A DNA stretch of 64,000 bases from Perilla frutescens (GCA_026008535.1 BRKX01000001.1:72862317-72926316); one strand, 5' to 3'; positions 10,707 to 23,186 are shown, counted from the first letter of the stretch. Numbers and translations are program-made. Notes: generated by a model from the sequence alone, not told the origin.

Positions 10707-10785
10707 GATCGGTAAAAAAATGAAGAATCAATTGGAAACGAAGAGAAGCTGTAGAGAAATCGGAATCAGAACAGCTCAAATCCAA

Positions 10786-10798
10786 GCTCTGGATACCA
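10786..10798 (-). promoter_or_regulatory. Primer-binding site of Copia element
   Basis: Minus-strand TGGTATCCAGAGC directly follows the end of the 5' LTR. It matches the 3' end of plant initiator-Met tRNA (TGGTATCAGAGC type) with one extra base, the usual primer for Copia elements. Confidence 0.88.
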
Positions 10799-11136
10799 TG
10801 ATGAAATCAGTAATTGTTGAAATTCTTATTCATATTTTCATAGAAAAATATCTGAGAATCAGTTGCTGCTACAATCGTTTTTTAATCGATTATCTTTCAA
10901 GCACAAGTGTGTTTCTTCCTTTTATAGTACAAGTAGTAAAGCGGGAAAATTAAAGGTAATCTACGGCTATCATCCATTATCCGCGCATGCGATGATCGAC
11001 GGTGGAGAGATGAGCAAGGAGTGGGCTAGAAGTGGTCCCGGTTCCACGTCAGCAAGCATGCATGCAAGGAGTCGGATGCTGCAGTATTTCTTTATTAACT
11101 TGCAATGCTGCGGTGGATATCTCGGCGATTCTAACA
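10799..11136 (-). repeat. 5' LTR of the young Copia element
   Basis: Minus-strand LTR from TGTTAG (11136) to ATCA (10799), canonical TG...CA ends, 338 bp. It should carry the Pol II promoter of the element. It is followed immediately by the Met-tRNA primer site. Confidence 0.93.
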
Positions 11137-11248
11137 GTAATACATATATTTTTAAAAAAATTAACATATATTAATACCCGTTGTAATTTTTTAATTAACA
11201 ACAAAAATACCAACAGCTAGCGAGTCACATGCACCCAGCCCATTGCAA

Positions 11249-11330
<82 letters not shown>

Positions 11331-12384
11331 CATAATTCAAATGTAATTTTAGAAAAAATCCTTGAATTTTGGAATTTAATTTATTGTGTTCCTTGTAGTG
11401 AATTATAAAAAAAAAAGAAAATAAAGTAGAGAATTATTCACAGCGAAAAAGAAAAGTATTTTAAACTTAAAAACATTTGACAATCTAGCTACTACATACT
11501 ATTGTGACATAGCTTTGTTTTACAAAATTGGTTAACCAACTATTATATTCCTATACCCTTCTTTTAATAACTGTAATATAATGTAATATATATATATATA
11601 TATATATGAGAAATATAATGATTGTACTTTTTAAAAGGTAAATAATTAATGTAATTTAATATACTCTATATCTTATATTATAATTCCATAGGTTAGTTCC
11701 ATCTAATTTATGAACCCCCAAAATTATATATTTATTATTTTTAAAATAACCAATTAACTATTGATTGCCAAATAATTTTATATTAACTTTCAATATTTGG
11801 TATCAAGTCATAATTGAGATGTAATAATTTGCAATTACAGTTAATTAACTCTAATTGTGATGTGATAAACCCTCATATAGCAATATATATAACTGATGCT
11901 AATGAATCATTTGTCATATTCTCGCACAGCACATTCTAATTGGGGTGGAATAATCCCTTAGAGCAATATAATTGAAGTTAACAAAGCATTTGTCATATTA
12001 TAATTGAAATCGAATATAACCTTATAGCAATATAATTAAGGCTAACAAAACATTTGCCCTATCAACTTTAGGGTTCAATATTCAATTTTATTGAATTTTA
12101 TCCATTATTTCTATTAGCATTGTCATAATGCTAAACAATAATGCATGGCATTGAAATGAAATAATGCAACTAATAACATTTAATTAAATAACCATAACTT
12201 TATCTACGATTAATAATTTAAAAAAAAATTAATTAAAAAGTAGGATTGATTAGCTTTTATCCATACTAGTATTTCTCATATGCGATGCACAAATAATAAT
12301 TATTTTTTTAAATATGTAATATTATGATTATTTTTGAATTTTATATATTGTGTTCAAATTTTAAAAATTAATAAAATGATATGC
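11137..12384. other. Intergenic with (TAA)n tract, no gene seen
   Basis: Contains a long (TAA)n microsatellite at 11251-11329 and a short (TA)n at about 11585-11608. Repeated words such as attgaRgctaacaaaRcatttg and gcaatataatt (11880-12060) suggest a decayed internal duplication. No reading frame worth naming. Confidence 0.6.
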
Positions 12385-12663
12385 ACGTGCGTTAATTAAT
12401 TAGATGATAAAATTAATTTTTTTTAGTTACGACAAATAGAAAGAAAATTAAATTTTAGAACTAAATGAAAATCGATGTTAGAAAGATTCAATTGGAATAT
12501 TTCAAATGTCACGATTTTATAAGTAACAATGTATAGTTGTCCATGATTAAAGAACATTTGATTTCTTTTAATACATTACAGGTATAAAAAAATATAATTA
12601 TTTAATTATTTTAAATGATGAAATTGAAATAGAAAAATAATAAATTATTGAAAATTATGTTAC

Positions 12664-12742
<79 letters not shown>

Positions 12743-13100
12743 GCAACACAGATGAAAACTATTTTTAGGCGACAAATGTAGAGTACTACAAATCATCCAC
12801 CTATGCATAAAAAAATTAAATAAAAAATGATACTAATCTCAATTTCCAAGTAAAAAATAATGATAAATGAGATTGTAAATATTTGTTAAAATACAATTGT
12901 TGTAATCTAAACCGCCGTGGAAAATGTAAAAAAATAAAAATAAGAAGAAAATTCACAACAATACATGCCATTACTGTTGTCTGTTAACTCAAAACTCTTA
13001 TCTAAAATCCATTTGTTAAATCATGTGATAAATTAAGGTTTATATCAGAACCATTGTCTATCACACGATTTTACCGTAATATATGTATAGATAAGACTTG
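12385..13100 (+). repeat. Dispersed 0.7-kb repeat, copy 1
   Basis: Colinear with 36612-37335 in the same orientation. Shared landmarks include aactaaatgaaaatc, gattaaagaacatttgattt, tttaaatgatgaaattgaaa, then a (TTA)n microsatellite (here 12664-12742), then cgacaaatgtagagta and accRttgtctatca. The microsatellite sits at the same internal position in both copies. No coding capacity. The accgttgtctat words resemble interior repeats of CACTA-type elements, but I see no terminal repeats, so the type is open. Confidence 0.8.
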
Positions 13101-14116
13101 CCATTCAATTATTTACTAACAAAATCAGTTTGCATGCAAAGTTAAGTGTTGTGCATTCATCAATGCTGCTTTGTTCGCATATGATTCAATTATGTATTCA
13201 TTAGCAAATGATTGTATTTCCATTAGTATGTATTTTGGAGGTCTGTTTTTTTAAATTAATTTTGACATTGACTCAACATTATCAAAATGCCCACCGTATT
13301 TTTTTAAGTTTCTTTTATTTACATTAATGTTACTGTATTTTTTCAGACAAACAAGACATAGTTGGACTGTTCCCTTTAGAACTATTCTTGTAAATCCAAG
13401 TGTAAAATAAAATTTTAATTTAGTAAAACACAAAATGTGTACAATTCAGATGATTTTTGAATCAAAATATATTCATATGCATCCAATCTCTATTTTTTCT
13501 TTTCATACTTCTATTCCAAACTTGATTTTCAAACTGTCTTTGAAAGTTTTCGGGAAAGATTTGTATTCTCGATCTTCTTTGACTTGGTGTTTGGACTTGA
13601 TAACGTTAATCGGGGGGCCGACGACCTTGATTCCGAATTGAACATTGAATTTGAGATGATTTTGATGAAGAACGACTTGAATCTTGCTATAACAACTTGC
13701 ATATTGGGAATTTATAACATCGTCTAGAGGATTTAAGAACCATGATTCCGGATAGGACGCTGGATTTGAGCTCTTCAATTCTGACTTCCGTTGTGATTTT
13801 CAGCGGATATAGAGGTCTCTATTTATATATATAGTTGTAGGGAGGGAGATCTAGGACTGACGTAGCGCAATCTTATTGGCTCTTGAATAATATTGATATA
13901 TATCTCCTAAAAGATATTTACTTGTTACCAAAGAAACTTGATGTTTATCATATAATAATATCTTTATTATTTAAATATTTTATCTAATTTTGAATTTGAT
14001 AAAATTCCAAACCTAAATAAATATATAAAAATGAATAAAAAATATTATATATAATATTAAAATTTTCGCTGTCTACACCATGCAAGTCATCCTTCTCCCA
14101 CAAACCTTATCTTTTT

Positions 14117-14168
<52 letters not shown>

Positions 14169-15783
14169 TACAAGAAGGAAAGAAAAAATTCCTAAACTCT
14201 TATCTCTCTCCAACGTATATCAATTACTATAGTATATTGGTGTATTTTAGGGATTTTTCATGAAAATTATGTTATTACAAAAACGAACCAAACCGACAAC
14301 TTCGATTTCGGTTCAGTGGCATCCGAACTCAATGGTCGGCTTCGATCACAGTAATAACAACTCATTAAATTTTAACGGGATAGTAACATACTAATCAACT
14401 TTAAGTTTTTCTTTGAATTTAATTAGGATTAATTAAAAATCTTATCTTTATTCACCCAATTAAATTCCATTGAGACCATCACGTACCAACATCTCCACTT
14501 TAGCAAAGAAATGATGAAGGTTAATTAAGACAAATTTGGAAACCAACCATGTACGCAATATTAGATGATTGAAAATTGAATAATGGTAAAGTAAGACAAA
14601 TCGAATCTGAGCACCCTTGATTTGAATATGGTCATTAATTAGGAAAATTACCAAGAGAAAATCAAGAAAGAAAATTGCAGGGGTTTATTTCCTGCTTATG
14701 GTTATAAAGTCTCTTTCCAAGGTTAAATCAACAAAGAAAATTGCAGGGTTAAATTTTCTCTCTCTCGTTGTTGATTATTGTATTGTTGATATTAGGAATT
14801 TGTGTAGATGAAGAACTCTTATAGAAATAATTAAAACATAAAAATGTAAATAGTATAATAGGTAATTAAATTTAATTTTCATCATGCATATAATTTATGA
14901 TATTATAATATTACCCTTATATTGAGTGTATAATAACAACAATATAATAAACAATCCAATTTTATAAGAATTAAACAACTTATATAGTGTTTCTCAAGTG
15001 CGTTGTATGAATGTTTATTTTATTTTTTCAAATAGTAATATTAATTTATATAAATTATGTAGTGCAACTTGTGCTCTTCTTTTGTAATGGTGAAAATAAT
15101 ATACATATTTAAATAGACAATAAGAAAATAAATTGTACATAGGACAAAATAAGACAAATAAATTAGAGAAAATAAATGAACATCTACACATTAGAAAGAC
15201 TTAAGTACTATTTCAAATGAATCACTTAATACATTTTCCACATCCCCTAAGCATAATTATTTAAAAAAAAAAAAACTTAAAATAAATTTTAAAAAGCAAG
15301 ATATTTGCTGTATCAATAGTACATAAAACCACAATCAAATTGTAATTTATAATTAATCTATTTCAAAGGACATCGACGATTTCAATAAATATAATATTTT
15401 TCAGTATTAGAAATAGTACTTTTCTTTTTGTCAGAACATGTACATCCGATGCACACAAATACTCGAATCATATTGGTTATCCATTAATCAATAAAAACTT
15501 CATGTCATGTTTGGACTTTAATTTTAGGTGCATTTAATCTTAAGGAAAATTGATAACTTGACGCATCAATCCATCATTTGTTTCCTCTTTCCATGACTTT
15601 ATGATATTAACATTTGATTTTTTGGAGTCACATGGTCCAATATTAGGCGAGAGTACGTACGCTTTTCAATTGCCGATCTCCAAAGATATTATTTCTCGAT
15701 ATTCTAGATAAGTCCAAGGTCTAATTAATAAATTAAAAATATTGCTCCTCAAAAGAAAAATTAATAAAATGTTGGACTTGAAG

Positions 15784-15787
<4 letters not shown>
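13101..15787. other. Gene-free AT-rich stretch
   Basis: I see no supportable gene. A minus-strand TATA-like box (ctatatatataaatag, about 13818-13836) precedes a 91-codon open frame (13778-13503) that has no ATG and no similarity I recognise; it could be LTR-derived. A (CT)n microsatellite is at 14120-14163, and the words gaaaattgcaggg occur twice near 14670 and 14735. Confidence 0.55.
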
Positions 15788-15820
<33 letters not shown>

Positions 15821-16252
15821 GATGAGTTATATAAAAACACTCCCTAGTGTGAGAAATGAGACTACATCTAATACCACACAACCCCCAAAAATCAAAGGCC
15901 CAGATTTGATGAAAAAGGCGGTGTCAATTCTGTAATATTTGAAAAGTTTTTTGAGCGGGGGTATTAACGTAATTTGGTAATTCTTATAAAAATCGCGGAG
16001 GATTTACTAACAAATCGTCATGCTAACGAAGTATTATCATCATGGTAACAAAGTATTATAGTTATGCTAATTAAAGTTTTCAAATATTGTTAGCGAAAAA
16101 TATATTCTAAAAAATAATTATAAACCTAATTTGACTTAATAATAAACCCTAATTAAATGGAAAAAATTATAATTGGATGAAATAAACCTAATTAAATGAA
16201 ATAAACATTGACTAGATGTGATAAACCCTAAATGAGTGGGAACAAATCATAA

Positions 16253-17331
16253 TAATAATATATTTGTACTACGCGTTAACATTATAGTTTCGCTTCGTCA
16301 GTATTGTGAATACACTATGTTAGCATATATGACAATACTTTATCAACATACGTTATAAACCATACTTGGATGAAATAAACCATAATAATGAATTAGGAAC
16401 TATAAACGAAAAATAAAATTAAAAAAAATCATAATTGGATGGAATAAACCATAATAAATTTGTACTACGCTAGCATTATGATAATTCTTTGTTAGCATAG
16501 CGAATACATTATGTTAGCATATGACAAATGCTTCGTTAGTATACGTTATCATATGTTATCATAATGTTGACGAAGAATTATTATATGCTATGAAAGCATT
16601 TACAACCTGGGCACACGTAAAAAGTTATCTTTTTTATTTTTCGTTCATATTTTCTCACCTAAAGATAGCCTTTCGATATCTTAAATGAAAGAGTACGAAG
16701 AGAACTTTAATTTGATATATTTTTTGTGTGCATTGGATTAAAAATGAGCAAGTTATGTTCGTCTAAAATTTTTAAGATTTTTTTTGATTGTTGACATCAC
16801 CATGCTAACGAAGCGTTATCTTTATGCTAATAAAAAAAATTCTCATATTGTTAACGAAAAATTAAATTCTAAAGTGTAATTATAAATTCTAATAGGATGA
16901 AATAAACCATAATTCAGATATAATAAACTTCAATGATCTAAAAATAGAATTAAATTCTAAAAATTAATTATAAACCCCAATTGGATGGAATAAATCATAA
17001 TAACAATATAAATATAAAACATTAGCATAATGATATTATTTTATCAGCATTGCTAATAAACTATGTTAGCATATGACAATTCATCGTTAGCATAAGTTAT
17101 AAACCATAAATGGATGAAGAAAACTCTAACTAATATATTCTAATTTGATGAAATAAATAATATATAATATTCAATTAGCAACTAAAACATAAAAATTAAA
17201 TCATAAAAAATAATTATAAGTCATAATTGAAATGTAATAAATCATAATAATAATATAAGTATGCGTACTACATTAACATTATGATAATCATTCATTAGTA
17301 CAATGAATGCAATATGTTAGCATATAACAAA
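16253..17331. repeat. Degenerate repeated module inside copy D
   Basis: Four diverged copies of a module of about 120 bp begin near 16253, 16453, 16999 and 17249. Each carries gtactac (or a variant), then gcattatgata, then atgttagcatatgaca, then cgttagcatacgttat. The fourth copy is split by the hAT insertion and resumes after 18414. Between modules lie runs of aataaaccataattggatg. The pattern points to growth by repeated duplication; function unknown. Confidence 0.7.
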
Positions 17332-18414
17332 CAAGGGTGAAAATATCGCGGATATATCGTAGATATTGACATTGCGATACGGATATTGGGGGGAATATCT
17401 TTTTTCCCGAGTATCGACGAGAAATCGCAATATATCGCAAGATATCGCAAAATATCGCAATATATCGCGATTTTTTTAATATTTTTATAATATATTTTGA
17501 TTTTTATTTAATATTATATATTTTTGTGATCTTTTTTACGTCTTCAATGTAATTATTTGAGTTGCAATATTCTTTACTTTATAAAGATATTCACTTTGCA
17601 AAAAAATATAAGAGAAAGAAGACCGGGAAATCAACGGATGTCTTAGAAAGAAAAGTGAGATGCACGTGCACCGACTTTATTTTTTCATTTTTTCAGTTAG
17701 AGGACATGATGGACAAATCACTAAAATTTTTCTCCTCATATATCACACGAAATTGAAATCTAAGATTGAATATAAATTATTTGCCAAATCTTGATTCTAT
17801 GAATATGGGTGGCACTGATCATAGTGATATGTCACAAGATTCATATGCTTCTTACACATATGGGAGTTCACAAATTGATTGGACTACTCAAAATGTGTAT
17901 CAACAAAATAATTGGGTCAGTGGACATTATCCAATTCATGGTGAAGCTGTTGGAAGAAATCAAGAAACATATCAAGCGCATGTGCATAATTATATCCATA
18001 ATTACTCGAACGTGATAAGTTGGTACCAATATTGTTTAGAACAAAATGACATTCCATCTACTATATTTGAACCTCATAGATCCTGATTTTGGTATTAATT
18101 GTACTTTATAATGTTTATTTAGTCATTTTATGTTGTATTATGTATTATTTTGTCAAATGTATTATCTCAGACGGTATTTATATAATGTATTATTTATATA
18201 TTTACTTTCAAAATACAATTCTATCAAAAAAATTAGTAGAATATGTGCATAATAATATGTCATAATAGTTCCTAAAATTTCATGCTAAATTTCCATGATT
18301 TTAATATGATTTCCGTCATTTTTTTCAATTTTCTGCGATATCGATATGCGATATCGATATATCCGTAAAATTGAAGTTGCGATATATGTTGCGATAGCGA
18401 TATTTTCATCCTTG
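17332..18414 (+). mobile_element. hAT element, 1,083 bp, 8-bp target duplication
   Basis: Terminal inverted repeats are CAAGGGTGAAAATATCGC at the left and, reverse-complemented, CAAGGATGAAAATATCGC at the right (17 of 18 identical). A perfect 8-bp direct repeat ATAACAAA flanks it at 17324-17331 and 18415-18422. An 8-bp duplication and CA-starting ends of this kind define the hAT superfamily. Subterminal regions are packed with atatcgc/gatatcg words, as in other hAT elements. Removing it restores a continuous copy of the host repeat module, which confirms the boundaries. It retains one open frame (17766-18086) but no recognisable dimerisation domain or full transposase. Confidence 0.9.
17562..18086 (+). 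pseudogene. Residual coding region inside the hAT element
   Basis: Two adjacent frames (17562-17756 and 17766-18086) lie inside the hAT element. The second has no ATG until residue 12 and encodes an acidic, Tyr/Asn/Ser-rich 106-residue sequence (MGGTDHSDMSQDSYASYTYG ... WYQYCLEQNDIPSTIF). I do not recognise the family. Low-complexity tails of this kind are common at the C-termini of plant hAT transposases, so this is plausibly the last exon of the original transposase; that is inference from location. It could also be a captured gene fragment. Confidence 0.45.
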
Positions 18415-18867
18415 ATAACAAATGCTTCATTAGCATACGTTATCAACTTATCATAATGCTGACGAACCATTATTTAAAAGTTAACGAAAGAATTTTCGCG
18501 CTGGACACGAGTAAAAATTTATATTTTATATTTTTTGTCTATATTTATTTAAACAAACATATCCATGACTGATCTTGAATTAAAGAGTATGAAAAGATAT
18601 TTAATTTGGTATATTATTTGTGTTGATCCGATTTAAAACAAGTGAGTTATGATCGTTTAAAGTTTTTAAGATTTTTTTAAAAAGTGATGACATCAGCTTT
18701 TTTATTGAGATTGGACAACTATACCCCCATCCCTCCTTTTTTGTCTTAACTTTGACATTTAATCTCAGCCATTAGATCATTTAGGTGGATGGTATAATTA
18801 AGATGAGTTCCTAATTCCTATACTAGGAAAAAATGTATTTTTGATCCAACCCCTATATATATATATA

Positions 18868-18977
18868 TCAATATGTATAGTGACGGATCTAGGAACTTTT
18901 TTTGGGGGCAGCTATATATATATATATATATCAATATGTATAGTGACGGATCTAGGAACTTTTTTTGGGGGCAGCTA
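18868..18977. repeat. 63-bp tandem duplication at a (TA)n tract
   Basis: The unit tcaatatgtatagtgacgg ... tttttttgggggcagct occurs at about 18868 and 18931, each copy preceded by (AT)n. The cggatctaggaactttttttggggg word is similar to phrases often seen at ends of plant repeats, but I cannot assign it. Confidence 0.85.
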
Positions 18978-20441
18978 GTGATCATTGATGTGCTTAATTT
19001 CGTGTTTGCTTGTATGATATAGAAATAATAGTGGGAGGGTGATTGTAACTTAGTGTATTTAATTAAGTTCAACGTGTATAAGCGAAACAATGTTGTTTTT
19101 ACTAACAAACTAATTAAGTTAATGACACTGCTCCATTTCTTCTTTGGCTTTATTTCTCCTAATTTTTAATAATATAAATTAACATTCTAGAACTCAACTT
19201 AATACATTTATACTAATTTGCAACATTCATAAATCACAAAATAAATGGAAAATTCCTAATTTTTCACTTTTGTTATAATTAGTAAAATCATAATCAAATA
19301 TTTAACAAATAATCTCAAATAATAAGATAACTAACGCATAATACAAATATATATCAAATAATCATTAATAATAATCTAAGAATACGTATTGACATTGAAG
19401 AAAAAATTACTTTGGTGAAGTAAAATTGTTTTAAGTATACGGAAAAATAAAATAAAAGCCTATACTTATTGCAAAAAAAAAATAAAATAGAATGTCCTCA
19501 TTTTTGGAATTTTCTTATTATTTTAAAAATATAAAAATTTATACTTCAAGACAAAAAAACCGTATATTTCTCCTAACATTTTTTAAAATTGCATTCAAAA
19601 TTCTAAACAAAAAAGTAGTGAGGGGAGATATATTTCTTTATATTTAACTAGTATTGCACCCATGCAATGCATGGTGAGAATGAGGCACACATTTAAATTT
19701 TATTAAAATATGATTACAATAAAAAATATTCCTTCAATTATCGTACCGAATCAAAACTCATGCACGGCAAAAGATTTTTAAAAAATAGTTTGTACAAATG
19801 AAATGATTAAATTATAGTTAAATAATTATAAAAAGTATAAATAATATAATGTTATATATATTCAAATTTATTCACTATTTTATCAACAGACAATTCAAAT
19901 ACACGGATAAACTTACAATTACCATTCATTTTTTTCTAATAAAACAAATAACATAATTGATTCGATTGAAATCCATTACAAACATAGTTAAAATAATTTA
20001 CAATTTGAAGTATAGTGAAAAAATTAATAAAATTATACAAAATCATAAAATACATTTAAAGAAATTATTATATATACATCTTCGTCATCCCTACTCTATG
20101 AATTGAAGTGTATATAAAGGACATCATCCAGGGATAATTGTCACAATTTGAGCGGTGCTTCCATAATTTGATTAATGATTCATCATCATCATCATCATCT
20201 TCTTCTTCTTCTTCTTCTTCTTCTTCTTCTTCTTCTTCTTCTTCTTCTTCTTCTTCTTCTTCTCTTTTATTGTAGAAAACACCTCAAATTCTATCTTTGA
20301 TACCTCAAATATTTAATTAAATATTTTTATTTTCTAGTATTACCCTCACACATTGCGTGGCCAAATATGAATCGATATTATTTGGTCGAAAATTTAGATG
20401 TTTCACTTCATGTCACATTTCATACATACATGCATACATAC

Positions 20442-20475
<34 letters not shown>

Positions 20476-21195
20476 TGTAACGAATATTCATTTTTAAATG
20501 AGATTTGTTTCTATTGACATAAATATTTCAAACACGTAATGAAACACGAAGTGAAATACTAAAATTATATATATGAAAGAAATCAATGTTGAGCATTGGA
20601 AAAAATATAAATTAGTAAATAAGGGCATAACAAAAGTAAAAAAAAAAAACAATCATTAATTTGATATTGATCAACCTATTAAAAATTTCTTACATCTATA
20701 GAGAAATATCATATTTTAAGAGTAACTTAATCATAATATATTATTATGAAATACAACATTTTCAATACTATAATATATAACTTATTCGACATAAATAACT
20801 ATTATTGAATAAATTATCCATCTTGCCATAATATTTTAAAAAATAAGTAATATTAAGCCTAATAACAATTAATAAGGTTTTACACAAAATTTTAAAATTG
20901 CATTCAAAATTCTAAACAAAAAAGTAGTGAGGAGAAATATATTTATTTATATTTAATTGTGGGGCATCATATTTAGTTCACTTTCCCTACGAGATCTCAA
21001 CACTTCTTTCTTCTCCAAAGTCCAGCCCAACCCTTGAAGAGTAGACAACAACCATCTTCAACTTCTTCATTCAATTTTATAGTCTATCTTATTATATTTT
21101 AATTCAATTTTATAGTCTATCTTATTATATTTTAATACTTATTAGTGACCACTTGATGCACTATTTTTAGGCAATTAACTGAAACAAACACAAAT
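18978..21195. other. Gene-free stretch with duplications and SSRs
   Basis: No credible gene. A direct repeat of about 65 bp (ttaaaattgcattcaaaatt ... tttatatttaa) occurs at 19583-19648 and again at 20891-20956, framing 1.2 kb. Near 19651 the words actagtattgcacccatgca resemble the start of known plant repeats. Microsatellites: (TCA)n then (TTC)n at 20179-20262, (CATA)n then (TA)n at about 20418-20475. A perfect 33-bp tandem pair lies at 21071-21136. Confidence 0.65.
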
Positions 21196-21200
21196 CAATA

Positions 21201-21715
21201 TGTCATGATTGAAGGTGAGGATTCAAGCAATATGACAAGAAAGGCAAGGTTTTTAGCTAAAGACTCGATCTTGGATAAACTAAGGTTAGTCGATCAAAAG
21301 AGGGGAAATGAAGGGCTGAAACGGGTCGGTCAAAGCGAGCGTGACCCAACTGTAGAAGCGGTTCCGAGTTCAGAGACTGGGCCTAGCGGAGAAGCAGTTC
21401 AAGTCAAATTGGGCCTCAGTGCTGTTCTGGCCCAAAACAGTGGCTAAAGGAAACTTTATCAAATTAGATTTATGTTATTTTGTGCTTTAGTCTATGATAA
21501 TGGCATTAGGGTTTCTTGTTGTAAGGGACCACTATGAGTACTATATAAACTCATGATGTAGCTTAATTGAAAAGCAAGAAAAGTTTAATCGCAATCTCTC
21601 TCTCAACTTCTCTCCTCTTTTCCTTCTATACATCTCTCGTCTCTCTTCTCGCATTTCAATATTACAACAAGTAAGGTTCATATTACAATCCATAATTGTA
21701 GTTGAGATCGCTACA
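21201..21715 (+). repeat. 5' LTR of the Gypsy element
   Basis: Begins TGTCATGATT and ends GATCGCTACA. A likely TATA (ctatataaactc, about 21541-21552) and the pyrimidine-rich tract ctctctctcaacttctctc after it match the expected promoter and U5 regions. Confidence 0.92.
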
Positions 21716-21717
21716 AG

Positions 21718-21731
21718 TGGTATCTAGAGCC
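21718..21731 (+). promoter_or_regulatory. Primer-binding site of the Gypsy element
   Basis: TGGTATCTAGAGCC two bases after the LTR end; resembles the initiator-Met tRNA 3' end (TGGTATCAGAGCC type) with one inserted base. Confidence 0.85.
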
Positions 21732-21743
21732 ACGATCTTGAGG

Positions 21744-22043
21744 ATGGCGGATGGAACTCGTTTGAAGGATCTGCAAGAAGCCTAGAAAAGATTAGACCAA
21801 GTATGGCTAATAGAATCATCTAAAAGAGAAGCTGTTGAGTTGAAAATGCAAGAAAAACTGGGGAAAATTACCACTGAGATGCAAGATCAGTTAAAGGGAG
21901 TGAATTCTAAGTATGATTCACTCAATCAAACACTCAATACCATTCAGGTGCAGCTGACTAATCTCAGCAAAGCTAAAGGAATTCAAGAGGAACCATCTAT
22001 TCTGGGAGCTCCACCTGGGCAGGAGTCAGTTATACACTGTTGA
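21744..22043 (+). pseudogene. Gypsy gag remnant, core deleted
   Basis: Starts at ATG 21744 (MADGTRLKDLQEA), hits a TAG at 21783-21785, then continues in frame as a coiled-coil-like gag N-terminus (KITTEMQDQLKGVNSKYDSL) to a TGA at 22041. The usual gag core of some 200 or more residues is absent; the sequence jumps within 40 bp to the tail before the zinc knuckle. This is an internal deletion plus a nonsense mutation. Confidence 0.8.
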
Positions 22044-22071
22044 AGCTATTGCAAAGAAGCTAAAAGGTACT

Positions 22072-23079
22072 GTGAAGTTCCAACAAGGACAGGGGAACAA
22101 CTACAGGAAGGCAGACACCAACTCTGGCAGTACCCCTAAGCCTTTCACTCCAACTCTGAAGCCACCAACCAAACTCTTAACTTCTGCTGAAATGGTTGTT
22201 AGGAGAGAGAAAGGCCTATGCTATAATTGTGATGAGCCTTATGTGGTGGGACACAGATGTAAAAATAGAATTCACTACATGATAATGAGTGAGGAAAAGG
22301 AAGAATTAGCATCTCTGCAATCTAGTAAGTTGCTATATGAGGAACTAATTCCACCTGATACAGGGGGACCTTACATGGAAGAAGCACAAATGTCAGTTAA
22401 TGTCATAGCTGGTTCAGAGGGGATTACTACCTTGAGGGTGATTGGAAGGATAGGGGAGCATGAGTTACACATTCTAATTGACACAGGCAGTACACTGAGC
22501 TTCATACAAGAGGCCACAGCCACCAAGCTTGGGTGTGTATTGGAGCAAGTGCCACCTATTCTGGTCAGAGTAGCTAATGGACAGAAGTTGATCAGTCAGG
22601 CCCATGCCACTAGGTTCAGCTGGAATGTGCAAGGGAATCAGTTTGTTTACTCCCCAAGAGTCTTACAAATTGAAGGATATGACCTAATTCTAGGGGAGGA
22701 TTGGCTCAAATCCTGCACTCCCATAGAATTAGACTACAAAAACATGGCCTTCATAGTCACTAGGGGGAAGGCGAAGGTTAAGTTACAAGCAGCCAAGTCC
22801 CAGGTGGACTGCCAGCTAATTGCAGGGCCTACACTTTATAAAATGGTTCACTCCAGCTGTAGGAAGGAGATTGAAGAGATCTACCTAGTCAGGCTGCAAG
22901 CCTTAGACATTGGTGAGGTACCTAATATGGCAGACCTTCTAGAGGAGTATGGTGATGTTTTTGAAGAACTTACAGAACTCCTACCCATTAGGGGACTTGA
23001 ACACAACATCACCCTACAACCTAACAGCACTCCTAGACATCAGCATCCCTACAGAACCTCTCACAGCCACAAAAATTAG
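22072..23079 (+). pseudogene. Gypsy zinc knuckle, protease and start of RT
   Basis: A 335-codon frame, 5' truncated (no natural start). It shows the CCHC-type knuckle CYNCDEPYVVGHRC, then a retropepsin-like aspartic protease (LHILIDTGSTLSFI with DTGS, then ILGEDWLKSC), and the linker to reverse transcriptase (GLEHNITLQPNSTPRHQHPY). It stops at TAG 23077-23079 at the beginning of the reverse transcriptase, where IEKIVKELLELGLIQHSRSPF continues in the same frame until a frameshift near 23170. Confidence 0.85.
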
Positions 23080-23186
23080 ATTGAAAAGATTGTTAAGGAG
23101 CTTCTGGAGTTAGGTCTTATTCAACATAGCAGGAGTCCTTTTGCTTCACCAGTCATATTAGTGAAAAAAAGGACCAATCATGGAGA

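Larger units (their letters stand above)
5741..11136 (-). mobile_element. Young, nearly intact Ty1/Copia retrotransposon
   Basis: About 5.4 kb, transcribed right to left. LTRs of about 337 bp lie at 5741-6077 and 10799-11136 and differ at only two adjacent bases (about 5815-5816). The domain order gag, protease, integrase, reverse transcriptase, RNase H (10706 down to 6072) defines Ty1/Copia. A Met-tRNA primer site abuts the 5' LTR and a run of six G abuts the 3' LTR. The flanks share only GTAA (5737-5740; 11137-11140, where the right copy reads GTAAT); the left junction seems to have lost one or two bases, including the first T of the canonical TG end. One in-frame TAG splits the polyprotein. 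Confidence 0.95.
15818..18853. mobile_element. 3-kb (TA)n-bounded element, copy D
   Basis: Both ends abut (AT)n microsatellites (15788-15817 and 18854-18867). Starting from each microsatellite and reading inward, the two ends are imperfect inverted repeats over roughly 100 bp: AGGGGATGAG ... CCTAGTGTGAGAAATGAGAC ... AGGCCCAGATTTGATG, against AGGGGTTGGA ... CCTAGTATAGGAATTAGGAA ... TGGCTGAGATTAAATG. The interior consists of degenerate repeats (see 16253-17331) and a nested hAT element at 17332-18414. End structure and target resemble the shorter elements at 3475, 30942, 55573 and 56304, so it may be a giant non-autonomous member of that superfamily. No transposase of its own is visible. Confidence 0.65.

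Noticed and set aside
12611..12808. Open frames made of poly-Ile, poly-Asn or Tyr-Ile repeats (also near 30900, 43670, 56157 and 61771).
   Set aside because: Translations of (TTA)n, (TTG)n and (TA)n microsatellites.
13503..13778. 91-codon minus-strand frame with an upstream TATA-like box.
   Set aside because: No ATG, no recognised family, and AT-rich surroundings; listed only as a note in the gene-free stretch.
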